DNA of 64,000 nucleotides from NCBI GenBank assembly GCA_041572755.1, contig JBFFRY010000010.1, positions 1 through 64,000 on the forward strand. The letters are read 5' to 3'. The stretch is from JBFELU01 sp041572755. Its GTDB lineage: Bacteria; Actinomycetota; Acidimicrobiia; Spongiisociales; UBA11373. Under the pieces are notes generated by a model, which saw only the letters and a program-made list of their open reading frames with translations, searched no databases and was not told the DNA's origin. Both the position numbers and the translations under genes were made by a program. Below are positions 8,582-16,803 of the stretch, piece after piece. Each line of letters begins with the position of its first letter. Within the stretch, counting starts at the first letter, position 1.

Positions 8582-9125
8582 AGACACGGCAAAGACGACC
8601 CGGCCGCTTCCGGTCGACCTGGCCCTGGCGGTACTGGTCGGCCTGGTGGCGGCGCTCGCCAAGCGCCACCTCGACTTCCACCTCGGCGTGCCCGGTCATG
8701 CCGGGGTCGGTTGGATCGCCGCGCTGGTGGCCGGTGTCCTCGTCAACCCCCGGCGGGGAATGGCGGTCATCGCCGGGCTGTCGATGGCGATGTGGGGGGT
8801 GCCGGTCGGGCTGGGGCACACCCTCGGCTACAACGCCGTCCTCTACGGGACCGCCGCCGGTGTGCTGGAACTCTCGGCCCTGCTCCGGCTCCCGCTGACC
8901 CGATGGTGGGGAGCGATGGCCGCCGGGGCGGCGGTCCACATCGCCAAGTACGCCTTCGTGTTCGGGCGAGCCTGGGTGTCGGGGATCATCCGCAACTTCG
9001 AGATCTACGGGATTGCCGCCGCCCTTCGCAACCATCTGATCTTCGGGTTGGCCGGGGGCCTGGCCGGCTGGGCCCTGTACCGGGGCGGCGCGGCCCTCAT
9101 CGCCTTCCGCCGCGGCCGCACCTGA
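8559..9125 (+). CDS. integral membrane protein of the AOR/moeA island
   Basis: 188-residue protein with about five hydrophobic segments (for example LALAVLVGLVAALAKRHLDF, GVGWIAALVAGVLV, AVIAGLSMAMWGVPVGLGHT, HLIFGLAGGLAGWALY). The ATG at 8559 lies 23 bases inside the preceding gene, implying translational coupling. Size, helix number and small-residue-rich helices recall substrate-binding (S) components of ECF transporters, but no decisive motif is seen and no ECF ATPase or T component is in the window. A molybdate/tungstate or pterin transport role would be context-based speculation. Confidence 0.65.
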   Translation: MRTLAPARDTAKTTRPLPVDLALAVLVGLVAALAKRHLDFHLGVPGHAGVGWIAALVAGVLVNPRRGMAVIAGLSMAMWGVPVGLGHTLGYNAVLYGTAAGVLELSALLRLPLTRWWGAMAAGAAVHIAKYAFVFGRAWVSGIIRNFEIYGIAAALRNHLIFGLAGGLAGWALYRGGAALIAFRRGRT

Positions 9126-9135
9126 GGGGATCGCA

Positions 9136-10629
9136 GTGGTGACGGTCCGACTCCCCGACATGCTCCGCAAGTACGCCGGCGGCGCCGAATCGATCGACGT
9201 GGTTGGGAGCACCGTCGCCGAGGCCCTCCGGACGCTGGTCGAGGCGCATCCCGATCTCGGTGAGCGCCTGTTCGACGACCGGGGCATGGTGCGGGGCCAC
9301 CTGTCGGTCTTCGCCGACGACCGGTTGGTTCCCCGGGAAGCAGCCGAGGAGGAGGCGGCGGCCGATCTCATCCGCATCCTGGTGGCGGTGGCCGGGGGGT
9401 CCGACATCCGCATGCGGGGCTTTCGGGACCGGGCCACGGTGGACGAGGCCCGGTCGGCGGCGCTCGAGGGGGTGGCGCCGCTCCCCGCCGAGCCGGTCCC
9501 GGTCACCGAATGCGTCGGTCGGGTGCTCGCCGCCGACGTGGTGAGCGAAGTCGATGTTCCGCCGTTCCGGCGGGCCACGATGGACGGGTACGCGGTCCGG
9601 GCCGCCGACACCTTCGGGGCGACGGCGTACCACCCGCTTCCTCTGGCCGTGATCGGAGAGTCGATGCCCGGTCAAGCAGCGGAGGCCCGAGTCGAGGCGG
9701 GGCAGGCGGTGAGGATCATGACCGGGGCTCCCCTCCCCGGCGGCGCCGATGCGGTGCTGCGGGCCGAAGACGCCGACTCGGGGGAGGGGACCATTGGGGC
9801 TCGTGCCCCCGTGCCGGAGGGGCGCAACGTGGGTCGGGTCGGCGAGGACGTCGCCGCCGGCACCGTCGTGCTGGAAGCCGGTCGCCACCTGCTGCCGCAG
9901 GATGCCGGGTTGCTGGCCAGCATCGGCCACGAGCCGGTCGGCGTCCATCGCCGGCCCCGCGTGCGGGTGATCGTGTCCGGCAACGAGCTGCTCCCACCCG
10001 GGGAGCGGCCGCGGGGCTCGCGGATCGTCGACAGCAACTCCCCGATGCTGGCGGCGCTGGTGGAACGGGACGGCGGGACGGTGGAGAGCGTGCGGCGTCT
10101 CCCCGACGGCCGGGAGCCGATGCGGGAGGCCCTCGCCGAAGGGGGCGCCGAGGTGATCATCACCGCCGGGGCGGTCTCGGTGGGCCGGGAGGACTACACC
10201 CCGCTCCTCGTGGCCGAGCTCGGGGAACTCCTCATCCACGGGGTGACGATGCGGCCCTCGTCGCCGACCGGGGTGGGCCGGATTGGGGACACCCCGGTGC
10301 TGCTGCTGCCCGGCAACCCGGTGTCGTGCCTGGTGGCCTACGACTTCTTCGCCGGTCCGGTGATCCGGGTGCTCGGCGGTCTCCCCGCCGGTTGGCCCTA
10401 TCGAACGCAGATGCTGCCGCTCGCCACGCGACTCGTGTCCCAGATCGGGCGCACCGACTACGCCCGGGTGGTGGTGGAGGGCGAGACGATCCGGCCCCTG
10501 GCGGTCACCGGGGCCTCGGTGCTGTCGTCGGTGACCCGGGCCGACGGTTTCGTGGTGGTGCCGGCCGGGCTGGAGGGATACCCCGAAGGTGCCGTCGTCG
10601 AGGTCCATCTCTACGGAGCGCGGCCGTGA
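9136..10629 (+). CDS. MoaD/ThiS-like domain fused to MoeA-type molybdopterin molybdenumtransferase
   Basis: Residues 1-90 form a ubiquitin-fold MoaD-like domain (VTVRLPDMLRKYAGG...STVAEALRTLVEAHPDL) ending in AVAGG at 84-88; from about 92 on the protein is MoeA. MoeA inserts the metal into adenylylated molybdopterin. Visible MoeA motifs: MDGYAVRAADT, MTGAPLPGGADAVLR, an SVGREDYT segment and LLLPGNPVSCLVAYDFF. The usual KPGKP segment is replaced by MRPSSPTG, a variant in some MoeA paralogues. The MoaD Gly-Gly must normally be the free C-terminus to carry sulfur, whereas here it is internal. The GTG start at 9136 has GAGGGG six bases upstream. It overlaps the next gene by four bases (GTGA). Confidence 0.88.
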   Translation: MVTVRLPDMLRKYAGGAESIDVVGSTVAEALRTLVEAHPDLGERLFDDRGMVRGHLSVFADDRLVPREAAEEEAAADLIRILVAVAGGSDIRMRGFRDRATVDEARSAALEGVAPLPAEPVPVTECVGRVLAADVVSEVDVPPFRRATMDGYAVRAADTFGATAYHPLPLAVIGESMPGQAAEARVEAGQAVRIMTGAPLPGGADAVLRAEDADSGEGTIGARAPVPEGRNVGRVGEDVAAGTVVLEAGRHLLPQDAGLLASIGHEPVGVHRRPRVRVIVSGNELLPPGERPRGSRIVDSNSPMLAALVERDGGTVESVRRLPDGREPMREALAEGGAEVIITAGAVSVGREDYTPLLVAELGELLIHGVTMRPSSPTGVGRIGDTPVLLLPGNPVSCLVAYDFFAGPVIRVLGGLPAGWPYRTQMLPLATRLVSQIGRTDYARVVVEGETIRPLAVTGASVLSSVTRADGFVVVPAGLEGYPEGAVVEVHLYGARP

Positions 10630-12557
10630 AGCAGCGCCAGTTCCTCGAAGTGGTCGACGAGGCTGTTGCCCGCCGGCGCTTCGCGGCGGCATGCGCCCAC
10701 CTGGAACCCCGGGTCGAGATGGCCTCGCTGGAAGCCGGTCTCGGGCGGGTCCTCGCCGGGGATGTGGTTGCTTCCGTCGATGTGACGCCGTTCGATCGGA
10801 GCAACGTCGACGGCTTTGCGGTGCGGGCCGCCGACACCTTTGGGGCCGAGGAGCTCAATCCGGTCACGCTGCATGTCGCCGACTGGTCGCTGGCCGCCGG
10901 GGACGCTCCCCCCGAGGGGCGGGACGTGAGTGCCGGCGAGGCGGTCGCCATCGCCACCGGGGCGGTGGTGCCGCGAGGGGCGGATGCCGTGGTGATGGTG
11001 GAGCACACCGAGTTGCAGGCCGAGGGTCTCCGGGTGCTGCGCCCGGTGGTGCCGGGGGACAACGTCACGTTCGCCGGATCCGACATCGGCCGCGGAGAGG
11101 TGGTGGTGCGCCGCGGCGTCCGGCTCACCTCCCGGGAGACCGGGGTGCTGGCGGCAGTCGGGGCCTCGGAGGTCGGGGTGTATGCCCGTCCCCGGGTGGC
11201 GGTGGTGTCGACCGGCGACGAGATCGTCGCTCCGGGCCGGCCGCTCGAAATGGGTCACATCTACGACAGCAACCAGCGGATCCTGCTCGATGCGGTGGCC
11301 GAATTGGGATGCCAGCCGGTCGCCAAGGGGATCGTCCCCGACGACGAGCGGTTGCTCGAAGCCACCATCGGCCCGCTGGTGGAGGGTCCCGACGCCGTCG
11401 ACGTGGTGCTGTTGTCGGGGGGGACCTCGAAGGGCGAGGGTGATCTCAACGCCACCGTGGTGCACCGCCTCGCCGAACGTCATCCCGACTCCCCGGGGGT
11501 GGTGGTGCACGGGGTGGCCCTCAAGCCGGGCAAGCCGATCATGCTGGCGGTGGTGGCCGGGACCCCGTTGGTGGTGCTCCCCGGCTTCCCCACTTCGGCG
11601 ATCTTCACGTTCTGGGAGTTCGTGGCACCGCTGCTGCGGCGCCTCTCGGGAGTGAGCGGCCGGGAGGCGGCCACGGTGAAGGCGGTGGCGCCGCTCCGGA
11701 TCGCCTCGGTGCCGGGCCGTACCGAGTACTCACTGGTCGACCTCGTCGAGGGCCCGGAGGGCCTCGCCGCCTATCCGCTCGGAGCCGGCTCGGGAAGCGT
11801 GACCGCCCTGGGTCGGGCCGACGGTTTCGTACGCATTCCGGCCTCGGTCGAGTACCTCGAGACGGGCACGACGGTCGAGGTGCGGCTCCTCAACCCGTCC
11901 GTCGAGCCGGCCGACCTGGTGGCCATCGGTAGCCACTGCATCGGGCTCGACCACCTGTTGGGGCTCCTCGCCGACCGGGGATACCGGGTCAAGATGATCC
12001 CGGTGGGCTCCACCGCCGGGCTGGCGGCGCTGGCCCGGGGCGAGGGCGACGTCGCCGGGGTTCACCTGCTCGATCCGGGGTCGGGGGAGTACAACACGCC
12101 GTTCCTCCCCGAAGGGGTGGCGATCATCGGTGGCTACGGGCGGCGTCAAGTGATCGCCCACCGGGCCGAGCACACCGGGCTCGGGGACACCCCGGAGGCG
12201 TTCCTCGAGGCGGCGAGCGAAAGGGATCTGCGGATGGTGAACCGCAACCCCGGCAGCGGCACCAGGGTGCTGATCGACGGGCTCCTCGGCGAGCACCGGC
12301 CCGACGGGTATCTGCACCAGGCCAAGACCCACCACGCGGTGGCCGCCGTCGTCGCCCAGGGCCGGGCCGACTGGGGGATCACTCTCGACACCGTGGCGGC
12401 CGGTGTCGACCTGCAGGCCATTCCGGTCGCCGATGAGCGCTACGACCTGGCGGTGGCCGAAACCCGGCGAGAGCGCCCGGCGGTGGCGGCGCTGGCGGAG
12501 CTGCTGGCCGATGCTGCGGTGCGGGAGGCGCTGGCCGGTCTCGGGTTCGTCTCCTAG
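10626..12557 (+). CDS. MoeA fused to a C-terminal PBP-like domain
   Basis: 643 residues. Residues 1 to about 420 are MoeA (VDGFAVRAADTFGAEE at 61-76, ATGAVVPRGADAVVMVEHTE, VVSTGDEIV, LLSGGTSKGEGD and the standard LKPGKPIML). Residues from about 425 to the end are a PBP-like domain (VGSTAGLAALARGEGDVAGVHLLDP, NPGSGTRVLIDGLL) like that in archaeal and bacterial MoeA/LysR-substrate-binding-domain proteins. The domain probably senses or delivers oxyanion or pterin ligand. The GTG start overlaps the stop of the MoaD-MoeA gene (GTGA), so the two MoeA proteins are translationally coupled. The stop interlocks with the convergent AOR2 stop. Confidence 0.9.
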   Translation: MKQRQFLEVVDEAVARRRFAAACAHLEPRVEMASLEAGLGRVLAGDVVASVDVTPFDRSNVDGFAVRAADTFGAEELNPVTLHVADWSLAAGDAPPEGRDVSAGEAVAIATGAVVPRGADAVVMVEHTELQAEGLRVLRPVVPGDNVTFAGSDIGRGEVVVRRGVRLTSRETGVLAAVGASEVGVYARPRVAVVSTGDEIVAPGRPLEMGHIYDSNQRILLDAVAELGCQPVAKGIVPDDERLLEATIGPLVEGPDAVDVVLLSGGTSKGEGDLNATVVHRLAERHPDSPGVVVHGVALKPGKPIMLAVVAGTPLVVLPGFPTSAIFTFWEFVAPLLRRLSGVSGREAATVKAVAPLRIASVPGRTEYSLVDLVEGPEGLAAYPLGAGSGSVTALGRADGFVRIPASVEYLETGTTVEVRLLNPSVEPADLVAIGSHCIGLDHLLGLLADRGYRVKMIPVGSTAGLAALARGEGDVAGVHLLDPGSGEYNTPFLPEGVAIIGGYGRRQVIAHRAEHTGLGDTPEAFLEAASERDLRMVNRNPGSGTRVLIDGLLGEHRPDGYLHQAKTHHAVAAVVAQGRADWGITLDTVAAGVDLQAIPVADERYDLAVAETRRERPAVAALAELLADAAVREALAGLGFVS

Positions 12558-14371
12558 AGGAACCCCGCCGTCCGGGCCCGCTCATCGAGCGCGGCCATCA
12601 CCTTCTCCCGCATCTCGATGAAGAACTCCGCCGAGGTGAGGTAGGGGAGGTCGATGTTGGGGTTGGGCTCGTAGGCGAGGGCGGGCAGAACGTAGTCGGC
12701 CTCGGTGAACCCCCGACGGCGCTCCACGGCGTAGCCGCGTAGGAAGGTGCGGGCCACGGTGTCCCGGAGCTGCTCGGTGGTGATGTCCAACTCGGTGGCG
12801 GTGCGCACGGCCCGGGCCGCCCATTGGTCGTCGATGTTGGCGAACTTGCACAGACCCAACAGGTCGTCGCGCAAGTAGAGCGGTCCCCGATTGGTGGTGG
12901 CATCGACCCAGTAGTCGATGCCCGTCTCCCGTTCGATCACCAGCAGGAAGAAGGTGCGCATCGACATGTGACCCCCGGCCAGTGCCCACGGATAGGCCGG
13001 ATTGGTCTGCGGCAGGTAGGCGGGGTACTCGAGGCCCTTGCCGTGCATGGCGTAGGCGTCGTCGCCGGTCTGATCCGCCAGCCGCATCACCCCCCGGCCC
13101 ACCTCGGGCAGCCGGCCTCGAGCCACCGTCTCGATCGCCGCTGTGGTGGCGGCGACATCTCCGAAGGCGAGCCCGTCGACGATCGGGTCGTCGGGGTGGC
13201 GGCGGTTGTGGTCCATCACGTAACCGAGGGTGACGCCCAGCGAGATCGAGTCCATGCCCAGCTCATCGGTCAGCTCGATGAGGTCCAGGGCGGCATCGAT
13301 GTCGAAGATCCCCAGGTTGGAGGACAGCAGCGTGATCGGCTCGTAGTCCACTTTGGCCCGGAACGGCCCGGCCTGCCCGTCGACCTCGCTGTGGACGTTC
13401 TTGTGGCATTTGATGCCGCACAGGTGGCAACCCTCGGCCTTGACGACGTAGGGCCCTTCCTCCACGGCCGGGCGGAGCAGGGGCACGGAGACCTCGGTGC
13501 CGGTGGGGGCGAAGTTGAACTCGGGGAGGCTTCCCGCCTCCCGCATCATCTTCATGGTGCGCCACGTCCCACCCCGATCGTGGGGGAGGTCGCGGTAGCG
13601 GGCGCTCCCCTCCCCGAGGTTGATCTCCTTGTTGACCTCCTTGAGGCCTCGGGCCCGCACGGCCGGGTCGGGGCCGTCGGCGGCGATGGCCCACAGGTTC
13701 TTGGAGCCCATGACGCCGCCGTAGCCGCCCCGCCCGCAGAAGCGGGACTTGGGATCGCCGCTCTCCAGCTGGTTGTCGGTCGACAGCGCGATGGCGGCGT
13801 ACCGAACGGCCTCCCAGTGCTCACCGGCCGGGCCGATCACCGCGAAGTGGGCCCCGGGATACCGGGCGTGGAGATCCTGGATCCGGTCGTTGACGCGGCG
13901 GCCCTCCAAGTCGCCGGCGTCGAGGAAGTCGAAGGCGGCGGGCCCCCCGGGGCCTTCCGGGTCGCCGGCCGGGGTGAGATGCAGCAGGGTGGGGCGGGGG
14001 GCCCTTCCGGTGAAGACGACGTCGTCGATGCCGAGGGCCCGCAGCTTGGTGCCGAAGTGGCCGCTGCCGCTGGACCACATCAGCCCCGGTGCTCCCGACC
14101 GGGAGGTCTTGAGGGGCGAGTAACCGTGGAAGAAGACCCGCAGGCCGGTCATCACCCGGGTCCCCGACAGCATCCCCAGGTTCATCATCAGCGGCGACTC
14201 GGGAGCGTAGGGATCGGCGACATCGAACTCGGCGAGGTACTTGGTGGCTCGGGCGATGCCGCCGAGGACGTCCTCGAAGTCACGGCAGGGCAGGCGCTCG
14301 AAACGGACGGCGCCCCTGGCCAGATCGACGTGGTAGCGGTTGAAGCTGAAGTCGGTGGCCGGCCGTGTCAT
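12554..14371 (-). CDS. aldehyde:ferredoxin oxidoreductase (AOR family) 2
   Basis: Second AOR-family enzyme, 605 residues, only distantly similar to the first by eye. Cluster ligands are C315-x2-C318-x3-C322 (GCHLCGIKCHKN) and C508 (LLGLCKFANI). The pterin-binding stretch CGRGGYGGVMGSKNLWAI is at about 212-229. The ATG at 14371 is preferred over an upstream GTG because it matches the FNRYHVDL N-terminus and has a CATAAT box six bases ahead. It converges on the MoeA-PBP gene with interlocking CTAG stops. Two AORs bracketing two MoeA fusions argue for a shared cofactor supply. Substrate unknown. Confidence 0.9.
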   Translation of the reverse strand: MTRPATDFSFNRYHVDLARGAVRFERLPCRDFEDVLGGIARATKYLAEFDVADPYAPESPLMMNLGMLSGTRVMTGLRVFFHGYSPLKTSRSGAPGLMWSSGSGHFGTKLRALGIDDVVFTGRAPRPTLLHLTPAGDPEGPGGPAAFDFLDAGDLEGRRVNDRIQDLHARYPGAHFAVIGPAGEHWEAVRYAAIALSTDNQLESGDPKSRFCGRGGYGGVMGSKNLWAIAADGPDPAVRARGLKEVNKEINLGEGSARYRDLPHDRGGTWRTMKMMREAGSLPEFNFAPTGTEVSVPLLRPAVEEGPYVVKAEGCHLCGIKCHKNVHSEVDGQAGPFRAKVDYEPITLLSSNLGIFDIDAALDLIELTDELGMDSISLGVTLGYVMDHNRRHPDDPIVDGLAFGDVAATTAAIETVARGRLPEVGRGVMRLADQTGDDAYAMHGKGLEYPAYLPQTNPAYPWALAGGHMSMRTFFLLVIERETGIDYWVDATTNRGPLYLRDDLLGLCKFANIDDQWAARAVRTATELDITTEQLRDTVARTFLRGYAVERRRGFTEADYVLPALAYEPNPNIDLPYLTSAEFFIEMREKVMAALDERARTAGFL

Positions 14372-14377
14372 GGCCCG

Positions 14378-14383
14378 ATTATG
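14378..14383 (-). promoter_or_regulatory. candidate -10 box of AOR2 (leaderless-type)
   Basis: CATAAT on the reverse strand lies six bases before the AOR2 ATG, the spacing expected for a leaderless actinobacterial transcript; the only -35 match (TTCGGG, 17 bp upstream) is poor. No Shine-Dalgarno sequence precedes the ATG, which fits. Confidence 0.35.
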
Positions 14384-14441
14384 GCCGTCGGCCGGCGGCG
14401 CCCGAAGCGGCGTCGCGGGGGGCGTTACAGTCGAGCCATCC

Positions 14442-15560
14442 ATGAGCGTCATCGAGCGGGTCGAGGCGAGAGCGGTGCGGGTGCCCGTGGAGCGCCCGGT
14501 CTCGATGGCGAACCGCACCTTCTCGGGTCGGGACTTCCTTCTGGTGCGGGTCCACGCCTCGGGGGCCGCCGGGCTCGGATTCGCCTACATCGGTCACGCC
14601 GGGGCCCGGCTCGCCGCCGCCGCCGTGCGGGAACTGTTGGCCCCCCTGGTGGTGAGCGCCGACCGCGGGGACGGCGAGGGGATCTGGGATCGCATGTTCC
14701 GGGCCACGTTGCTGCACGGTCGGGCCGGGGTGGTGATGCGGGCCCTCAGTGCCGTCGACATCGCACTGTGGGAACTCAACGCCCGGATCGAGGGAGTTCC
14801 GCTCTCCGAGGCCTTGGGCGGCCGCAAGGCGGAGACGGTGCCCTGCTACGCCTCCGGGGGCTACTACGCCGCCGGCAGGACCCTCGACGATCTGGCGGCC
14901 GAGGTGTCCGGGTACCTCGAGGCCGGCTATCGGGCGGTCAAGATCAAGGTGGGGCGTCTCTCGCCGAGTGAAGACGGGGCTCGCATTGCCGCCTGTCGGG
15001 AGGCGATCGGGCCCGACGTCCCGCTGTTGTTGGATGCCAACAACGCCTGGGAGTCGGTGTCGCAGGCCGTGGAACACCTGCGGGCCTGGGAGCGTCACGA
15101 TCCCTATTGGATCGAGGAACCGTTCCTCCCCGACGACCTGGCGTCGCTCATCCCGCTGGCCCGATCCACGCCGATCCCGATCGCCACCGGCGAGATCGGC
15201 TCGACCCGATGGCATTTCCGGGATCTGATGGAGACCGGGGCGGTCTCGTTCGTCAACCCCGACGCTCCGGTGCTTGGGGGACTCACCGAGTACCGCCGAG
15301 TCGACGAGATGGCGGCGTCGTACGGGGTCACCGTGTGCCCCCACTGGTTCGACACCCTTCACGTCCACACCGTGGCGGCCTCGGCGGCGGCCCACATGGT
15401 GGAGGTGTTCCCCGACGACGAGGTCTTCAACTTCCGGCGCCTCGTGGATGCCGGGCCGGAACTGCTCGACGGGGAGCTGAAGGTACCGGCCGGACCGGGG
15501 CTCGGAGTCGACCTCGACCTCGAGGCCGTGGAGCGGTACGCCCTGGAACGTTGGGCATGA
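14442..15560 (+). CDS. mandelate racemase/muconate-lactonizing (enolase superfamily) enzyme
   Basis: 372-residue enolase-superfamily protein, probably an acid-sugar dehydratase or racemase that abstracts a proton alpha to a carboxylate in a Mg-dependent reaction. Mandelate-racemase-subgroup residues are all visible: K167-x-K169 (AVKIKVG), metal ligands D198 (LLLDANN), E226 (IEEP) and E251 (TGEIGS), and the catalytic-type H301 (VCPHWFD). The N-terminal capping domain covers about 1-125. Divergent from AOR2 by 70 bases; the stop overlaps the next start (ATGA). Specific substrate not predictable. Confidence 0.88.
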   Translation: MSVIERVEARAVRVPVERPVSMANRTFSGRDFLLVRVHASGAAGLGFAYIGHAGARLAAAAVRELLAPLVVSADRGDGEGIWDRMFRATLLHGRAGVVMRALSAVDIALWELNARIEGVPLSEALGGRKAETVPCYASGGYYAAGRTLDDLAAEVSGYLEAGYRAVKIKVGRLSPSEDGARIAACREAIGPDVPLLLDANNAWESVSQAVEHLRAWERHDPYWIEEPFLPDDLASLIPLARSTPIPIATGEIGSTRWHFRDLMETGAVSFVNPDAPVLGGLTEYRRVDEMAASYGVTVCPHWFDTLHVHTVAASAAAHMVEVFPDDEVFNFRRLVDAGPELLDGELKVPAGPGLGVDLDLEAVERYALERWA

Positions 15561-16759
15561 CGCAGCGGGTCGACGTGGTGGTGGTCGGCGGGGGCATCGT
15601 CGGCCTGGCCACCGCCCGGGCGCTGCTGGGCAACCGCAACACCCCTTCGATCGTGGTGGTCGAGAAGGAGACCGAACTGGGGACTCACCAGACGGGCCGC
15701 AACAGCGGGGTCCTCCATTCGGGCCTGTACTACCGACCCGGGTCGCTCAAGGCCCGGCTCTGTGTGGAGGGGCGGCGGCGCATGGCCGATTTCTGCCGGA
15801 CCGAGGGGCTTCCCTATCGGGAGAGCGGCAAGGTGGTGGTGGCTGCCACCGAGGCCCAGCTCCCGGCGCTCGAGGAACTGGCCCAACGGGGCGAGGCCAA
15901 CGGCCTGCAGGGCATCGAACGGCTCGGTCGCGCCGGCATCCGAGATCACGAGCCGCACGCCTCCGGTGTCGGTGGCCTCTTCGTGCCGGAAACCGGGTAC
16001 GTCGACTTCGGAGCGGTGGCGGCCCGTTTCGCCCACCATCTGAAGTCGGGCGGCGTCCCGGTGGCGACCGGCTCTCCGGTTTCGTCCGTCGAGATCACCG
16101 GAACCGGCTGCGTGGTGCACGGTGCCGATGAGCGGATCGAGGCGCGGTTGCTGATCAACTGCGCCGGACTCCATGCCGACACGCTGGCCCGGATGACCGG
16201 GCACACGCCCCCGGTGCGGATCATCCCGTTTCGGGGCGAGTACTTTCATCTCCGGCGACCGGAGCTGGTGGCTTCGGCGATCTACCCGGTCCCCGATCCC
16301 CGCTTCCCCTTTCTCGGAGTTCACTTCACTCGGCGGGTCGACGGCACCGTGGAAGTGGGGCCCAACGCGGTGCTCGCCTGGGGCCGGGAGCACTATCGGG
16401 GAGCCCGTCCCCGGCCCCGTGAGGCGTGGTGGACCCTGCGCTACCCGGGGTTCTGGCGCATGGCGGCCCGCTACTGGCGAACCGGCCTCACCGAACTGGC
16501 CGGGTCGTGGAGTCCGGCCCGCTATGCCCGGCGGGCCCGGGCGCTCGTGCCCGGCATCCGTCGCCAGGACCTCGTACGGGGCGGCTCGGGTGTGCGAGCC
16601 CAGGCGGTGCGGCCCGACGGCACCCTCGCCGACGATTTCGTGATCCTCGAGAACGGGCCCTTCCTCCACGTGCTCAACGCACCCTCACCGGCGGCCACCG
16701 CCGCTCTCGAGATCGGGGATCACCTGGCCGGGTTGGCCGTCGACCGGCTCGGCGGCTGA
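15557..16759 (+). CDS. lhgO: L-2-hydroxyglutarate oxidase/dehydrogenase-like FAD protein
   Basis: 400-residue FAD-dependent oxidoreductase of the DAO fold. The dinucleotide-binding motif VVVGGGIVGLATARAL opens the protein, followed by HQTGRNSGVLHSGLYYRPGS, the hallmark of the LhgO/L2HGDH family, and a C-terminal GGSGVRAQAVRPDG...FLHVLNAPSPAATAAL segment. Expected reaction: L-2-hydroxyglutarate to 2-oxoglutarate with electrons to the quinone pool. The gene is translationally coupled to the enolase-superfamily gene (ATGA overlap), so a related 2-hydroxyacid substrate is possible. Confidence 0.88.
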   Translation: MTQRVDVVVVGGGIVGLATARALLGNRNTPSIVVVEKETELGTHQTGRNSGVLHSGLYYRPGSLKARLCVEGRRRMADFCRTEGLPYRESGKVVVAATEAQLPALEELAQRGEANGLQGIERLGRAGIRDHEPHASGVGGLFVPETGYVDFGAVAARFAHHLKSGGVPVATGSPVSSVEITGTGCVVHGADERIEARLLINCAGLHADTLARMTGHTPPVRIIPFRGEYFHLRRPELVASAIYPVPDPRFPFLGVHFTRRVDGTVEVGPNAVLAWGREHYRGARPRPREAWWTLRYPGFWRMAARYWRTGLTELAGSWSPARYARRARALVPGIRRQDLVRGGSGVRAQAVRPDGTLADDFVILENGPFLHVLNAPSPAATAALEIGDHLAGLAVDRLGG

Positions 16760-16803
16760 TCCCGGGCCTAACATCGACCAAACCCGCGGGCCCGGAGGCT
16801 GCA

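Noticed and set aside
12824..14971. 715-codon open frame opposite AOR2
   Set aside because: Runs through the AOR2 coding strand and the start of the enolase-superfamily gene with no motifs; a shadow of AOR2.
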